DNA of 11,432 bases from an uncultured Opitutia bacterium. GTDB lineage: Bacteria; Verrucomicrobiota; Verrucomicrobiia; Opitutales; UBA953. Shown here one piece after another: positions 1 to 7,172 of this stretch. Position 1 is the stretch's first letter. The number at the start of each line of letters is the position of its first letter. The stretch is from contig CAIMFE010000037.1 in assembly GCA_903840235.1 (NCBI GenBank), positions 1 through 11,432 on the forward strand, in the 5' to 3' direction. A model generated the notes under the pieces. That model was not told the origin of the DNA. It saw nothing but the letters and a program-made list of their open reading frames with translations, and did not search any database. The translations under genes were made by a program, and so were the position numbers.

Positions 1-1
1 C

Positions 2-442
2 GAGATTGGTTTGATTTCGGATACCCACGGATTACTTCGCCCCGAAGCGATTATAGCTCTGGAGGGATGTGATGTCATACTGCACGCGGGCGATGTGGGT
101 GGCTCGCTAATCATAGATACCCTCGCGCAGTTTGCGCCCACCTTTGCGGTCGGCGGGAACTGTGATATCGAAAAAACCTTTCCTGATTATTTCACTGCTG
201 AATACGGGGGTAAGAAATTACTCATGCACCACGGCCACCTACCGATTGATGAATCATTCTTTAAGCCCGATATTGTTATTACGGGGCATTCTCACATTCC
301 GCTTATAGAAGAGGATAAAAATATTTTACGGATTAATCCAGGAAGTGCAGGTCCTAAACGTTTTAAACTCCCAGTCACCGTCGCTCGACTAACCATTTCG
401 AGTGGAACTCCCGTCGCACGTATCATTACCTTAAGCGTTTAA
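2..442 (+). CDS. Metallophosphoesterase, YfcE/MJ0936 type (5' end outside window)
   Basis: Predicted metal-dependent phosphodiesterase of the calcineurin-like superfamily, cytoplasmic. The reading frame is open to the left edge and reads EIGLISDTHG; family members usually begin M-K-I-x-x-ISDTHG, so only a few N-terminal residues are missing and the internal TTG at 11 is a leucine, not a start. All family metal-ligand blocks are visible in order: DTH near the N-terminus, HAGD, GNCD (the GNHD block), MHHGH and GHSH. The INPGSAGPKR segment near the C-terminus is typical of YfcE-like enzymes. About 150 residues is the usual family size. The stop codon overlaps the hrpB start by one base (TAATG), so the two are probably co-transcribed and translationally coupled. 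The physiological substrate cannot be told from the sequence. Confidence 0.93.
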   Translation, partial: EIGLISDTHGLLRPEAIIALEGCDVILHAGDVGGSLIIDTLAQFAPTFAVGGNCDIEKTFPDYFTAEYGGKKLLMHHGHLPIDESFFKPDIVITGHSHIPLIEEDKNILRINPGSAGPKRFKLPVTVARLTISSGTPVARIITLSV

Positions 443-2973
443 TGAGTTTAGATTTACCCATCGACAAATTAAAAGCGGATTTACAGACGGCCTGTACTCG
501 CTCGCGTCGGATTGTTTTAAGTGCTCCAACCGGATCAGGAAAATCTACGCGCCTCCCGCAAATGTTGGTGGACTTAAAATGTGTGGAAGGTCAAATACTG
601 ATCCTGCAGCCGCGACGTATGGCCGCTCGCTTATTAGCTAGACGCGTTGCTCAGGAACGTGGCGTGAAATTAGGCGGCGAAGTGGGTTATCAAATTCGTT
701 TCGAAAGAGTGGAGTCTGCCGAAACTAAAATAAAATTTATAACGGAGGCTTTATTGCTTCGACAGATCGCTAGCGACCCCACCTTGCGTGGTATTGGCGC
801 GATTATTTTTGATGAATTTCACGAACGTAATATTCATTCCGACGTCGCATTGAGTTTAGTTCGTCAACTTCAGGAAAAACACCGCCCAGACTTATTATTA
901 GTAGTGATGTCGGCTACTCTGGATACCGCCGGGGTCTCACAATGGCTTAAACCTGCGGAGACTTTAATATCAGACGGACGGACCTATCCAGTGGCAGTAG
1001 AATACGCACCAGCAGTGCGAACCTCCACGCAACCTGTTTGGGATAGAGCGGCCGAGCAAGTAGCTCGATTGCTTCGTGAAGAATCAACGGGCGACATTTT
1101 AGTTTTCATGCCAGGTGCGTATGAAATCATGAAAACGATTAACGCCGTTAAGTTTTTAAAAGAGGCGGGCGGGGTACAGGTCTTGCCTCTGCACGGAGAA
1201 CTTTCAGCGAGTGACCAAGACAACGCCGTCCAAGAATCCAATCAGCGTAAGATTATTGTCGCAACCAATGTAGCCGAAACATCTTTGACTATTCCGGGTG
1301 TGCGTATGGTGGTGGATGCGGGATTGGCTCGCATTGCCCGCTATGATCCTATTCGCGGAATCGATACTTTATTGATTGAGCCCATTGCTCAGGCGTCGGC
1401 TGAACAGCGGGCAGGTCGTGCGGGTCGAACCGGCCCTGGTCGCTGTATTCGCTTATGGTCACATACCGACCATCAATCACGTCCGCTCCGTGAAACGCCC
1501 GAGATTAAGCGGATGGATTTAACGGAAACACTTTTACTGCTCTTATCAATGGGCTGGAGCGACGTCGAAAACTTCCCGTGGTATGAGAGTCCGAATGCCC
1601 AAGCCTTCACCCAGGCATTCACAGTCTTGAAAGACATTGGTGCGATTGATAAAAATAATCTCTTAAGCCCGTTAGGTAAAAAAATGGCAGTATTTCCGGC
1701 GCACCCACGTTATGCTCGAATGTTGATGGCCGCACAGGAACTCAATTGTGTGAGTGAAGTGGCCATGATTGCAGGACTCAGCCAAGGGCGGGATATTTTA
1801 CTAAGAAAAGTTGATGAGTCTGCGGAGCGCGCCCGTGAAAATATTAAAACATCAGAAGGGTCGGACTTCTTTTTACGAATGGCATTATTACAAAAAGCCC
1901 AAGACCTAAAATTCGACGCCGATGCATGTCAGAGGATGGGCATTCAAGGTCAGGCTGCTCGCCAAGCCGATCAAGCCGCCCAGCAGTTTTTACGAATAGC
2001 CGACGGCCAGGGTTTTAAGATAAACAATAAGCCTGCCTTACCCGAACAAATTCAAAAATCTATTTTAGTTGGATTTATTGATCGATTAGCAGTGCGATTA
2101 GATGCGGGAACCTTGCGCTGTGCCTTAGTGCATAATCGTCGTGGTGAATTAAGACGTGAATCAATGGTTCGTTCGGCCAAACTTTTGGTCGCTGCTGAGA
2201 TTGACGAAATTCAAACGCGGGGCGAAGTGACAACATTTTTAAGCCTCGCTACGGAAATTAAAGAAGAGTGGTTAAAAGAATTATTTCCTAGCGAGTTCTT
2301 TAACCAGAATTTTGTTAAGTATGATGCTACTCAAAGACGTGTGGTCACGCGGGTTGAGAGATGTTTCCGTGACCTAGTTTTAGAGTCGAAAGAGCAGGAG
2401 GGTCTATCGAGCGATGAAGCCTCTCAGTTATTAGCGACAGAGGTTTTAGCTGGAAGATTGGAATTAGAAAAATGGGATAATACGGTAGACGCATGGATCA
2501 ACCGCTTGAATTTTTTAGCAAAGCATTGTCCCGAATTAAGCATTCCCGTATTTGATGAATCGGGAAAACGAATGGTGATAGAAGAAATTTGTCAGGGCGC
2601 CGTCGCTTATCGCGATATTCGAGATCGTCCGGTCATGTCTGTCGTACGTGGATGGTTAACCCACGAACAATTACTAGCTTTAGATTCCTACTGTCCTGAA
2701 AAAATACTATTACCCCGCAAGAAACATCCTGCGAAAATTGAATACACGCATGACGGCGAGGCTTTGATTGAGGCGACCGTGCAGGAGTTATACGATGTTC
2801 CCGGCGCTAAACTTAAAGTCTGCCAGGGTAGGGTGCCATTAATTATATGTATTCAGTCGCCTGCTCGTCGCACCCAGCAACGCACCACAGATTTGGACGC
2901 ATTCTGGAAGGGGTCTTATGAATTGGTTAAGAGGGAATTAAAAGGTCGTTACCCCAAGCACGAGTGGCGCTAA
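442..2973 (+). CDS. hrpB: ATP-dependent RNA helicase HrpB
   Basis: DEAH/RHA-family helicase, 843 residues, close to the usual HrpB length of about 820. Visible motifs in order: Walker A APTGSGKST at 28-36, QPRRMAAR at 56-63, DEFH (Walker B, motif II) at 124-127, SAT at 157-159, ATNVAETSLTIPGV at 274-287, and motif VI QRAGRAGR at 322-329. A helicase-associated domain follows. The C-terminal HrpB domain is recognisable by GRVPL followed by the ending FWKGSYELVKRELKGRYPKHEW, which separates it from the longer HrpA. The ATG overlaps the stop of the upstream phosphoesterase and has no Shine-Dalgarno sequence, which suggests translational coupling. HrpB is a predicted RNA helicase; its cellular role is poorly defined in most bacteria. 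No truncation or missing catalytic residue is seen. Confidence 0.96.
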   Translation: MSLDLPIDKLKADLQTACTRSRRIVLSAPTGSGKSTRLPQMLVDLKCVEGQILILQPRRMAARLLARRVAQERGVKLGGEVGYQIRFERVESAETKIKFITEALLLRQIASDPTLRGIGAIIFDEFHERNIHSDVALSLVRQLQEKHRPDLLLVVMSATLDTAGVSQWLKPAETLISDGRTYPVAVEYAPAVRTSTQPVWDRAAEQVARLLREESTGDILVFMPGAYEIMKTINAVKFLKEAGGVQVLPLHGELSASDQDNAVQESNQRKIIVATNVAETSLTIPGVRMVVDAGLARIARYDPIRGIDTLLIEPIAQASAEQRAGRAGRTGPGRCIRLWSHTDHQSRPLRETPEIKRMDLTETLLLLLSMGWSDVENFPWYESPNAQAFTQAFTVLKDIGAIDKNNLLSPLGKKMAVFPAHPRYARMLMAAQELNCVSEVAMIAGLSQGRDILLRKVDESAERARENIKTSEGSDFFLRMALLQKAQDLKFDADACQRMGIQGQAARQADQAAQQFLRIADGQGFKINNKPALPEQIQKSILVGFIDRLAVRLDAGTLRCALVHNRRGELRRESMVRSAKLLVAAEIDEIQTRGEVTTFLSLATEIKEEWLKELFPSEFFNQNFVKYDATQRRVVTRVERCFRDLVLESKEQEGLSSDEASQLLATEVLAGRLELEKWDNTVDAWINRLNFLAKHCPELSIPVFDESGKRMVIEEICQGAVAYRDIRDRPVMSVVRGWLTHEQLLALDSYCPEKILLPRKKHPAKIEYTHDGEALIEATVQELYDVPGAKLKVCQGRVPLIICIQSPARRTQQRTTDLDAFWKGSYELVKRELKGRYPKHEWR

Positions 2974-2981
2974 AGGGTCAT

Positions 2982-3008
2982 TTGACTAAATCGGTCGGGT
3001 AATATAAA
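2982..3008 (+). promoter_or_regulatory. Possible sigma-70-type promoter for the exonuclease gene
   Basis: In the 43-nt gap after hrpB, TTGACT (2982-2987) resembles a -35 box. TATAAA (3003-3008, 15-nt spacer) or TAAAAA (3005-3010, 17-nt spacer) could serve as the -10. Initiation would fall around 3012-3017, essentially at the ATG at 3017, so any transcript would be leaderless or nearly so. AT-rich gaps give such matches by chance. Confidence 0.35.
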
Positions 3009-3016
3009 AATTATTA

Positions 3017-3697
3017 ATGCAGTTTGCTGGTAAAACCACTTGGTCTGACATGCCTCTTCATATCGTTGATTTCGAAGGCAGTAATCGCACAGGCGTAATC
3101 GAGTACGGTGTGGTTACATTATTGAGGAAAGAAATTTTTTCGACGGCGACCAAGACGCATCTAGCGCGAGCAAACTTATCTAGTCTCGACACCCAATGTC
3201 ATGGATTGAGCGATGCAGATTTAATTAATGAGACGCCGTTTGAGAGTGAATGGGATTACTGGGTTTCCCTTCGTCGCACTGGAATCTTTGTGGCCCATAA
3301 TGCTACAGTGGAATCTCAGTTGCTGCGGCTAACATGGCCAAGGCCTTCGGCAGTTCCTTCACTGGAGCAAGGTACGCAGACCGCCGAGTGGGGGCCTTGG
3401 ATTGACTCGTGTCGTTTGGCCCGACTTTGGTTGCCCACCTTGGGTGACTATAAATTAGCCTCACTGATTAAGCTATTTAAGTTACAGGGTCAGTTGGACG
3501 TCTTAGCTGAGCGATATTGTCCGCCGCAGCGTCGTAAGTATCACTGTGCGCTTTATGATGCCCTCGCTTCGGCCCTTATTTTAAGGACGCTTTGCGCGGG
3601 AGAGGGCCGGTCCCAACTCACAGTATCACAACTGGTCCAAGATAGTCTCAGTTTACCTGCTCGTGAGGACAGTATGCAGGGAGAGTTCGATTTATAA
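3017..3697 (+). CDS. DEDDh-family 3'-5' exonuclease (DnaQ/PolC epsilon-like)
   Basis: Predicted 3'-5' exonuclease of the DnaQ-like (RNase T fold) superfamily, 226 residues. Exo I is seen as IVDFEG, giving D18 and E20. Exo II is VAHNATVES at 92-100, where the usual Asp (HNAxFD) is replaced by E99. Exo III is HCALYDA with H176 and D181, the spacing of the DEDDh subgroup. The segment DSCRLARLWLPTLGDYKLASL at 130-150 is typical of PolC/epsilon-like proofreading domains before Exo III. No polymerase, BRCT or GIY-YIG domain is attached, so this is a stand-alone exonuclease; its role (repair, RNA trimming or proofreading) is not shown. The start is uncertain: ATG at 3017 lacks a Shine-Dalgarno, and ATG at 3050 (MPLHIVDFEG) fits the domain edge equally well. 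It lies between hrpB and mdh on the same strand. Confidence 0.85.
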   Translation: MQFAGKTTWSDMPLHIVDFEGSNRTGVIEYGVVTLLRKEIFSTATKTHLARANLSSLDTQCHGLSDADLINETPFESEWDYWVSLRRTGIFVAHNATVESQLLRLTWPRPSAVPSLEQGTQTAEWGPWIDSCRLARLWLPTLGDYKLASLIKLFKLQGQLDVLAERYCPPQRRKYHCALYDALASALILRTLCAGEGRSQLTVSQLVQDSLSLPAREDSMQGEFDL

Positions 3698-3733
3698 AAA
3701 TTTCCGCTTCACACTTCACCCGATAAGTATCTA

Positions 3734-3739
3734 GATAAT
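3734..3739 (+). promoter_or_regulatory. Possible -10 element immediately upstream of mdh
   Basis: GATAAT (3734-3739) within the AT-rich dyad TATCTAGATA (3728-3737) ends 7 nt before the mdh ATG at 3747. If it is a -10 box, initiation would be at or one base before the ATG. The best -35 resemblance, TTCACA at 3708-3713, is spaced 20 nt away, longer than ideal, so the assignment is weak. No Shine-Dalgarno precedes the ATG, which agrees with a leaderless start or a non-SD mode of initiation. Confidence 0.3.
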
Positions 3740-3746
3740 CTACTCT

Positions 3747-4748
3747 ATGGCTTCAAAATCTCCTATTCGTGTTTCTGTAACGGGTGCCGCTGGTAATATC
3801 GGCTACGCCGCCATATTCCGAATCGCTTCAGGCGCAGTGTTTGGTGCCGATCAGCCCGTTGCTTTAAACTTAATTGAAGTAGGTCCCGGTTTAAATGCTT
3901 TAGCGGGTGTAGTCATGGAACTCCAAGATTGTGCGTTCCCTTTGCTCACCGACGTCGTTGCTACCGGAGATTTAGATGAAGGATTCAAGGATGCCGATTG
4001 GTGTCTCTTAATTGGTGCCGTTCCACGTAAAGATGGCATGGAGCGAAAAGATTTATTAGGCATCAACGGAAAAATTTTCGTGGGACAAGGACAAGCCATC
4101 GCCCGTTCCGCCAAAAATTCCGTAAAAGTTTTAGTCGTTGGCAACCCCTGTAATACGAATGCCTTAATCGCTCTGCGTTCCGCTGCGGGATTAAAAGAAG
4201 AAAATTTCTTTGCGATGACTCGTCTCGATGAGAATCGCGCGAAGTCACAGTTAGCTAATAAAGCAGGCGTGCATAACTCCGTGGTTAAGAATGTAGCTAT
4301 TTGGGGAAATCACTCTTCTACGCAGTATCCCGACTTCACCAATGCTTTGATTGCCGGTAAGCCTGCCACCCAAGTGATTTCGGATCACACATGGTTAAAA
4401 GAAACTTTCGTTAACGATGTCCAAAAGCGTGGTGCTGCTGTCATCAAAGCCCGTGGTGCTTCTTCGGCAGCTTCCGCCGCTAATGCCGCTCTGGATACTC
4501 TCCGCAATTTACATTTCGCGACTCCTGCTGGTGAATGGCATTCAGTAGCGGTTCTTTCCAAAGGTGATTACGGTATTACTCCAGGAATTATGTTTGGATA
4601 TCCTATTCGTACTCTTGCCGATGGGTCTTGGGAAATTGTTAAAGGATTACCCGTCGACGAATTTTCGCAGAGCAAAATTTCTATTACCGAGAAAGAGTTA
4701 TTAGAAGAGCGTGCCACCGCATCGGAAGCACTCGGCCTAAAACTCTAA
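3747..4748 (+). CDS. mdh: Malate dehydrogenase (NAD-dependent, cytosolic type)
   Basis: Catalyses interconversion of malate and oxaloacetate with NAD in the TCA cycle; cytoplasmic. At 333 residues it matches the cytosolic/MDH type 2 family rather than the shorter LDH-like type. The N-terminus carries the Rossmann signature VTGAAGNIGY at 11-20. An acidic residue, E44, follows the second strand (NLIEVGP), as expected for NAD preference. The mobile-loop segment PRKDGMERKDLL at 93-104 holds substrate-binding arginines, VGNPCNTNAL at 131-140 is the conserved NPxNT block, and TRLDENRAKSQL at 158-169 carries the catalytic Asp and substrate Arg. WGNHSSTQYPD at 186-196 contains the catalytic His189. 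Nothing key is missing. Codon choice is smoother (GGT, CGT, TTC-rich) than in hrpB, suggesting good expression. Its stop lies 4 nt from the stop of the convergent DUF362-like gene. Confidence 0.97.
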   Translation: MASKSPIRVSVTGAAGNIGYAAIFRIASGAVFGADQPVALNLIEVGPGLNALAGVVMELQDCAFPLLTDVVATGDLDEGFKDADWCLLIGAVPRKDGMERKDLLGINGKIFVGQGQAIARSAKNSVKVLVVGNPCNTNALIALRSAAGLKEENFFAMTRLDENRAKSQLANKAGVHNSVVKNVAIWGNHSSTQYPDFTNALIAGKPATQVISDHTWLKETFVNDVQKRGAAVIKARGASSAASAANAALDTLRNLHFATPAGEWHSVAVLSKGDYGITPGIMFGYPIRTLADGSWEIVKGLPVDEFSQSKISITEKELLEERATASEALGLKL

Positions 4749-4771
4749 GCGATTATTCGGCTTTTAGTTTT
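4747..4771 (+). terminator. Weak possible terminator for mdh
   Basis: The sequence from the mdh stop codon can fold as AAGCGA / TCGGCTT with a TTAT loop and one bulged G, followed by an interrupted T-rich stretch (TTAGTTTT). The stem is short and AT-rich and it overlaps both the mdh stop and the end of the convergent gene. It is therefore only a weak candidate, but it is the only terminator-like structure between the two convergent genes. Confidence 0.3.
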
Positions 4772-5754
4772 ACCAAGGTGATGTCAGCTGGACGACAGGT
4801 ACCTAGTTGAATTTCACCATTATTAGCGGCTGAGAAAATAGCGGGCTCCGGGCGAATGGGCTCTACATTACGTTCAGTTCTTCCGCCGTTAATTTTTTGA
4901 AGTCCGATGTAGTCGAGAATTACCGGATTAGCGCTGGCGAGAATAGTTTTTTCTGACTTGCACCAGCTGGCATCAAAGCTTGGTCCGCCGAGTACCTGAA
5001 AGTTTTCTAACGAAACAATATTGAGAATATTCTTTTTGGAAAGTTCGGGTATCGCACAGACTTCAATCGCGACTTTAGAGGCATTGGCTGGATTGTCGTT
5101 GAAGCGCTCGCTATTAGCGATGCTACCCAGTGAGGCTGAACCTATCGCACCAAAAACCCCGAGTGCTTTGCTGTCGGATATTACTGGTAGGTTGATCCAG
5201 AAATCGACTTCATCGAATAATGTTTTGGGTAGAACGCTAATACGATTATCGCCCCAGGCCACGGTAGGGGAACCTGGACGAGGCATCACTTGATTTTCGT
5301 ACCACAGTTTCTTGTCTTTAGCCCAATTGGCTGCTTCCGCTTCAAAGGCAATCACCGGTAATCCTTCAAAATTTTGCGGATCGGTGCGGAGTGCGGGAAG
5401 GAAGCCGCAGTCACGTAAGCTTTGCAGATTGGCATCACACAGAATAATCGAGTCTCGATTGAAGCCTCGTTTTTCGAGGGCCTGACTTAAGGCACGAATG
5501 AGTGGTTTGGGTGTCGCTAAGCCGAGTCCCGACTGCGAAGAAATTTTTAATCCGCATTTTCCGAGTTTACCTGGTTTAAGTCCGACACCCGTTTGTTTTT
5601 CGAATTCTTCAAGTATGCGATCGATGGCATAGGAATATTGCCTGTCACTGAACCCATGAAGCTTTTGCTCGATGAGTAGCAACTTAGGGTCGGTCACAGC
5701 GTCTAGGCTTAACACTAGGCTGTAAAAAGCAAAGAGAGTGAACAAGCGACGCAT
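4753..5754 (-). CDS. Exported DUF362-like protein of unknown function
   Basis: The protein has 333 residues from the chosen start. It begins MRRLFTLFAFYSLVLSLDA, a basic end followed by a hydrophobic stretch, consistent with a Sec signal peptide and hence a periplasmic or secreted location. The mature part resembles DUF362: GLKISSQSGLGLATPKPLIRAL with a following predicted helix and IILCD strand, the VDFWINLPVISDSKALGVFGAIGS block that resembles the family's 'inv-P-x-x-K-t-H ... g-x-x-G' region, and NPVILDYIGLQKI resembling the family's D-P-V-A-x-D-x-x-G. No Cys-rich ferredoxin cluster is visible, unlike some DUF362 proteins. An ATG nine codons upstream (5781) is in frame, but the start at 5754 has a GGAG (5764-5767 on the plus strand as CTCC) 9 nt away and puts the signal peptide at the true N-terminus. 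It is divergent from the MFS gene and convergent with mdh. Family assignment is by pattern and tentative; the substrate is unknown. Confidence 0.75.
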   Translation of the reverse strand: MRRLFTLFAFYSLVLSLDAVTDPKLLLIEQKLHGFSDRQYSYAIDRILEEFEKQTGVGLKPGKLGKCGLKISSQSGLGLATPKPLIRALSQALEKRGFNRDSIILCDANLQSLRDCGFLPALRTDPQNFEGLPVIAFEAEAANWAKDKKLWYENQVMPRPGSPTVAWGDNRISVLPKTLFDEVDFWINLPVISDSKALGVFGAIGSASLGSIANSERFNDNPANASKVAIEVCAIPELSKKNILNIVSLENFQVLGGPSFDASWCKSEKTILASANPVILDYIGLQKINGGRTERNVEPIRPEPAIFSAANNGEIQLGTCRPADITLVKLKAE

Positions 5755-5837
5755 ATCTAGACACTCCACTAAAAGGCGCATTTCGCAAGTTTGCTCTTTA
5801 GATTGCTGACTTACTGGGCAGTCTTTAGGTACTTAAC

Positions 5838-7172
5838 ATGCACGAAGCCGCGCCATTACCCCAACGCCGAATTTTGGGACTCATTTTTTTGACGGTCTTC
5901 ATGGATATCATTGGGTTCAGTATTATTATCCCTCTTTTTCCTCACCTCTTAAATCACTACATAACGACGGAGGGTGCGCAGGGCACTTTGATTGGAACAT
6001 TGTCCTCAGCGGCAGAATGGCTGGGTGGCACGACGACATTTCAGAAAACAGTCTTATTCGGCGGATTGTTGAGTACCTTGTATTCTTTGCTTCAATTTAT
6101 TTTTTCGCCCATTTGGGGTTCGCTCTCGGATCGTTATGGTCGCCGGGGAATTTTATCCATCACCCTCGCGGGTAATGCACTCTCTTATATCATCTGGATT
6201 TTTGCCGGACAATTCTGGGTAGTCGTTTTGACCCGACTACTCTCTGGAATGATGGCTGGCAATATTGCCGTAGCGAGCGCAGCGGCTGCTGATGTTACCG
6301 ATGAGAAGGAGCGCACCAAGGGGATGGCAATTGTCGGTGTAGCGATTGGCATGGGCTTTTTAGTTGGCCCAGTGATTGGCGGCCTCTCAACCGTCTTGAA
6401 ACCCATTTACGAAGCTAATCCGTTTTCCACTCCAGCCTTAATCGCCGCGTGTATGGCAGGACTCAATTTTATTTTAGTGCAGTTGTATTTTCCCGAAACA
6501 CTCGCGGAAAAGAACCGCGCTCAACACGACTCTAAGCGCCCCTCAGTTTTTGATCTAGCGAATGTTGAGTCACGTGCCGTTCGACGCACCTCGTTCGCTA
6601 ATTTAATTTATCAAATCGCTTTTACGGGTATGGAAAACACGGTCGTCTTCTTAACTTTCTTTTTATTTGCCTACAGTGCTCACGATAACGTTTACCTATT
6701 TTTATTTAATGGAACCTGCTTAATTGTTGCCCAAGGATTAGCACGCTTGATTGTGAAGAAAATTGGTCAGCGTGGAGTGATTATGACAGGAATGATTTTC
6801 GCAATTATCGCTTTTAATTTAGTAGCGTTCATTCCCACTCCTACATCGGAGTTGCCCATCGTTGGTTGGGGCAAGCCAGTGTTTTATGTCGGCATGGGAC
6901 TTCTTTCTTTTGCGACGGGCTTAATTCTCCCGAGCGTCTCTGCTTTGGTCTCACTTTATTCAAGTCCGAGTGACCAAGGTCGTAACTTGGGGATTCTCCG
7001 TTCGGCTGGTTCGCTCGCTCGTGTTATCGGACCCCTGAGTGCGGCGTTTCTGTATTTTAAAACCGGGTCACACCAATGGGTTTATTTAGGCGCAGCATTA
7101 TTAATGCTTCCCGCTCTCTGGGTCGTACGTGGCTTACCCGATCCACATAAAGTTCAGAACACTAATTCTTAG
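5838..7172 (+). CDS. MFS drug/H+ antiporter-like transporter (TetA/TETRAN type)
   Basis: Inner-membrane major facilitator with 444 residues and about 12 hydrophobic segments, roughly at 12-34, 71-92, 106-125, 127-150, 161-183, 198-218, 255-280, 285-305, 312-332, 345-372, 385-407 and 410-431. The first segment, FMDIIGFSIIIPLFP, is the TetA/TCR-type TM1. MFS motif A is GSLSDRYGRRG at 94-104 in the loop between segments 2 and 3, and GMAIVGVAIGMGFLVGPVIGG at 162-182 is the motif C-like antiporter region of segment 5. The loop between segments 1 and 2 is long (about residues 40-70, including SSAAEWLGGTTTFQKTVLFGG), unlike classic TetA and reminiscent of animal MFSD10/TETRAN. The substrate cannot be read from the sequence; drug or organic-anion efflux is a family-based guess. 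The start codon has only a weak AGG upstream. The 3' end overlaps the end of the convergent hemY-type gene by 11 nt. Confidence 0.9.
   Translation: MHEAAPLPQRRILGLIFLTVFMDIIGFSIIIPLFPHLLNHYITTEGAQGTLIGTLSSAAEWLGGTTTFQKTVLFGGLLSTLYSLLQFIFSPIWGSLSDRYGRRGILSITLAGNALSYIIWIFAGQFWVVVLTRLLSGMMAGNIAVASAAAADVTDEKERTKGMAIVGVAIGMGFLVGPVIGGLSTVLKPIYEANPFSTPALIAACMAGLNFILVQLYFPETLAEKNRAQHDSKRPSVFDLANVESRAVRRTSFANLIYQIAFTGMENTVVFLTFFLFAYSAHDNVYLFLFNGTCLIVAQGLARLIVKKIGQRGVIMTGMIFAIIAFNLVAFIPTPTSELPIVGWGKPVFYVGMGLLSFATGLILPSVSALVSLYSSPSDQGRNLGILRSAGSLARVIGPLSAAFLYFKTGSHQWVYLGAALLMLPALWVVRGLPDPHKVQNTNS

Noticed and set aside
984..1241. Minus-strand open frame inside hrpB, and similar short frames inside mdh, MFS and hemY
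   Set aside because: All are covered by genes with clear family motifs, and none has a ribosome binding site or a plausible protein.
3728..3737. TATCTAGATA dyad upstream of mdh, with TCTAGATA also found just before the DUF362-like start
   Set aside because: The shared string is 8 nt and AT-rich with different spacing to each start; not enough to claim a common operator.
5754..5781. Upstream in-frame ATG at 5781 as start of the DUF362-like gene
   Set aside because: It would place nine polar residues before the signal peptide, while the ATG at 5754 has GGAG upstream and a canonical signal-peptide beginning.
5795..5828. TCTTTAG repeated twice with a 27-nt period between the DUF362-like and MFS genes
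   Set aside because: Seven-nt matches in an AT-rich spacer are expected by chance, and the spacing does not suggest a helical phase or promoter architecture.
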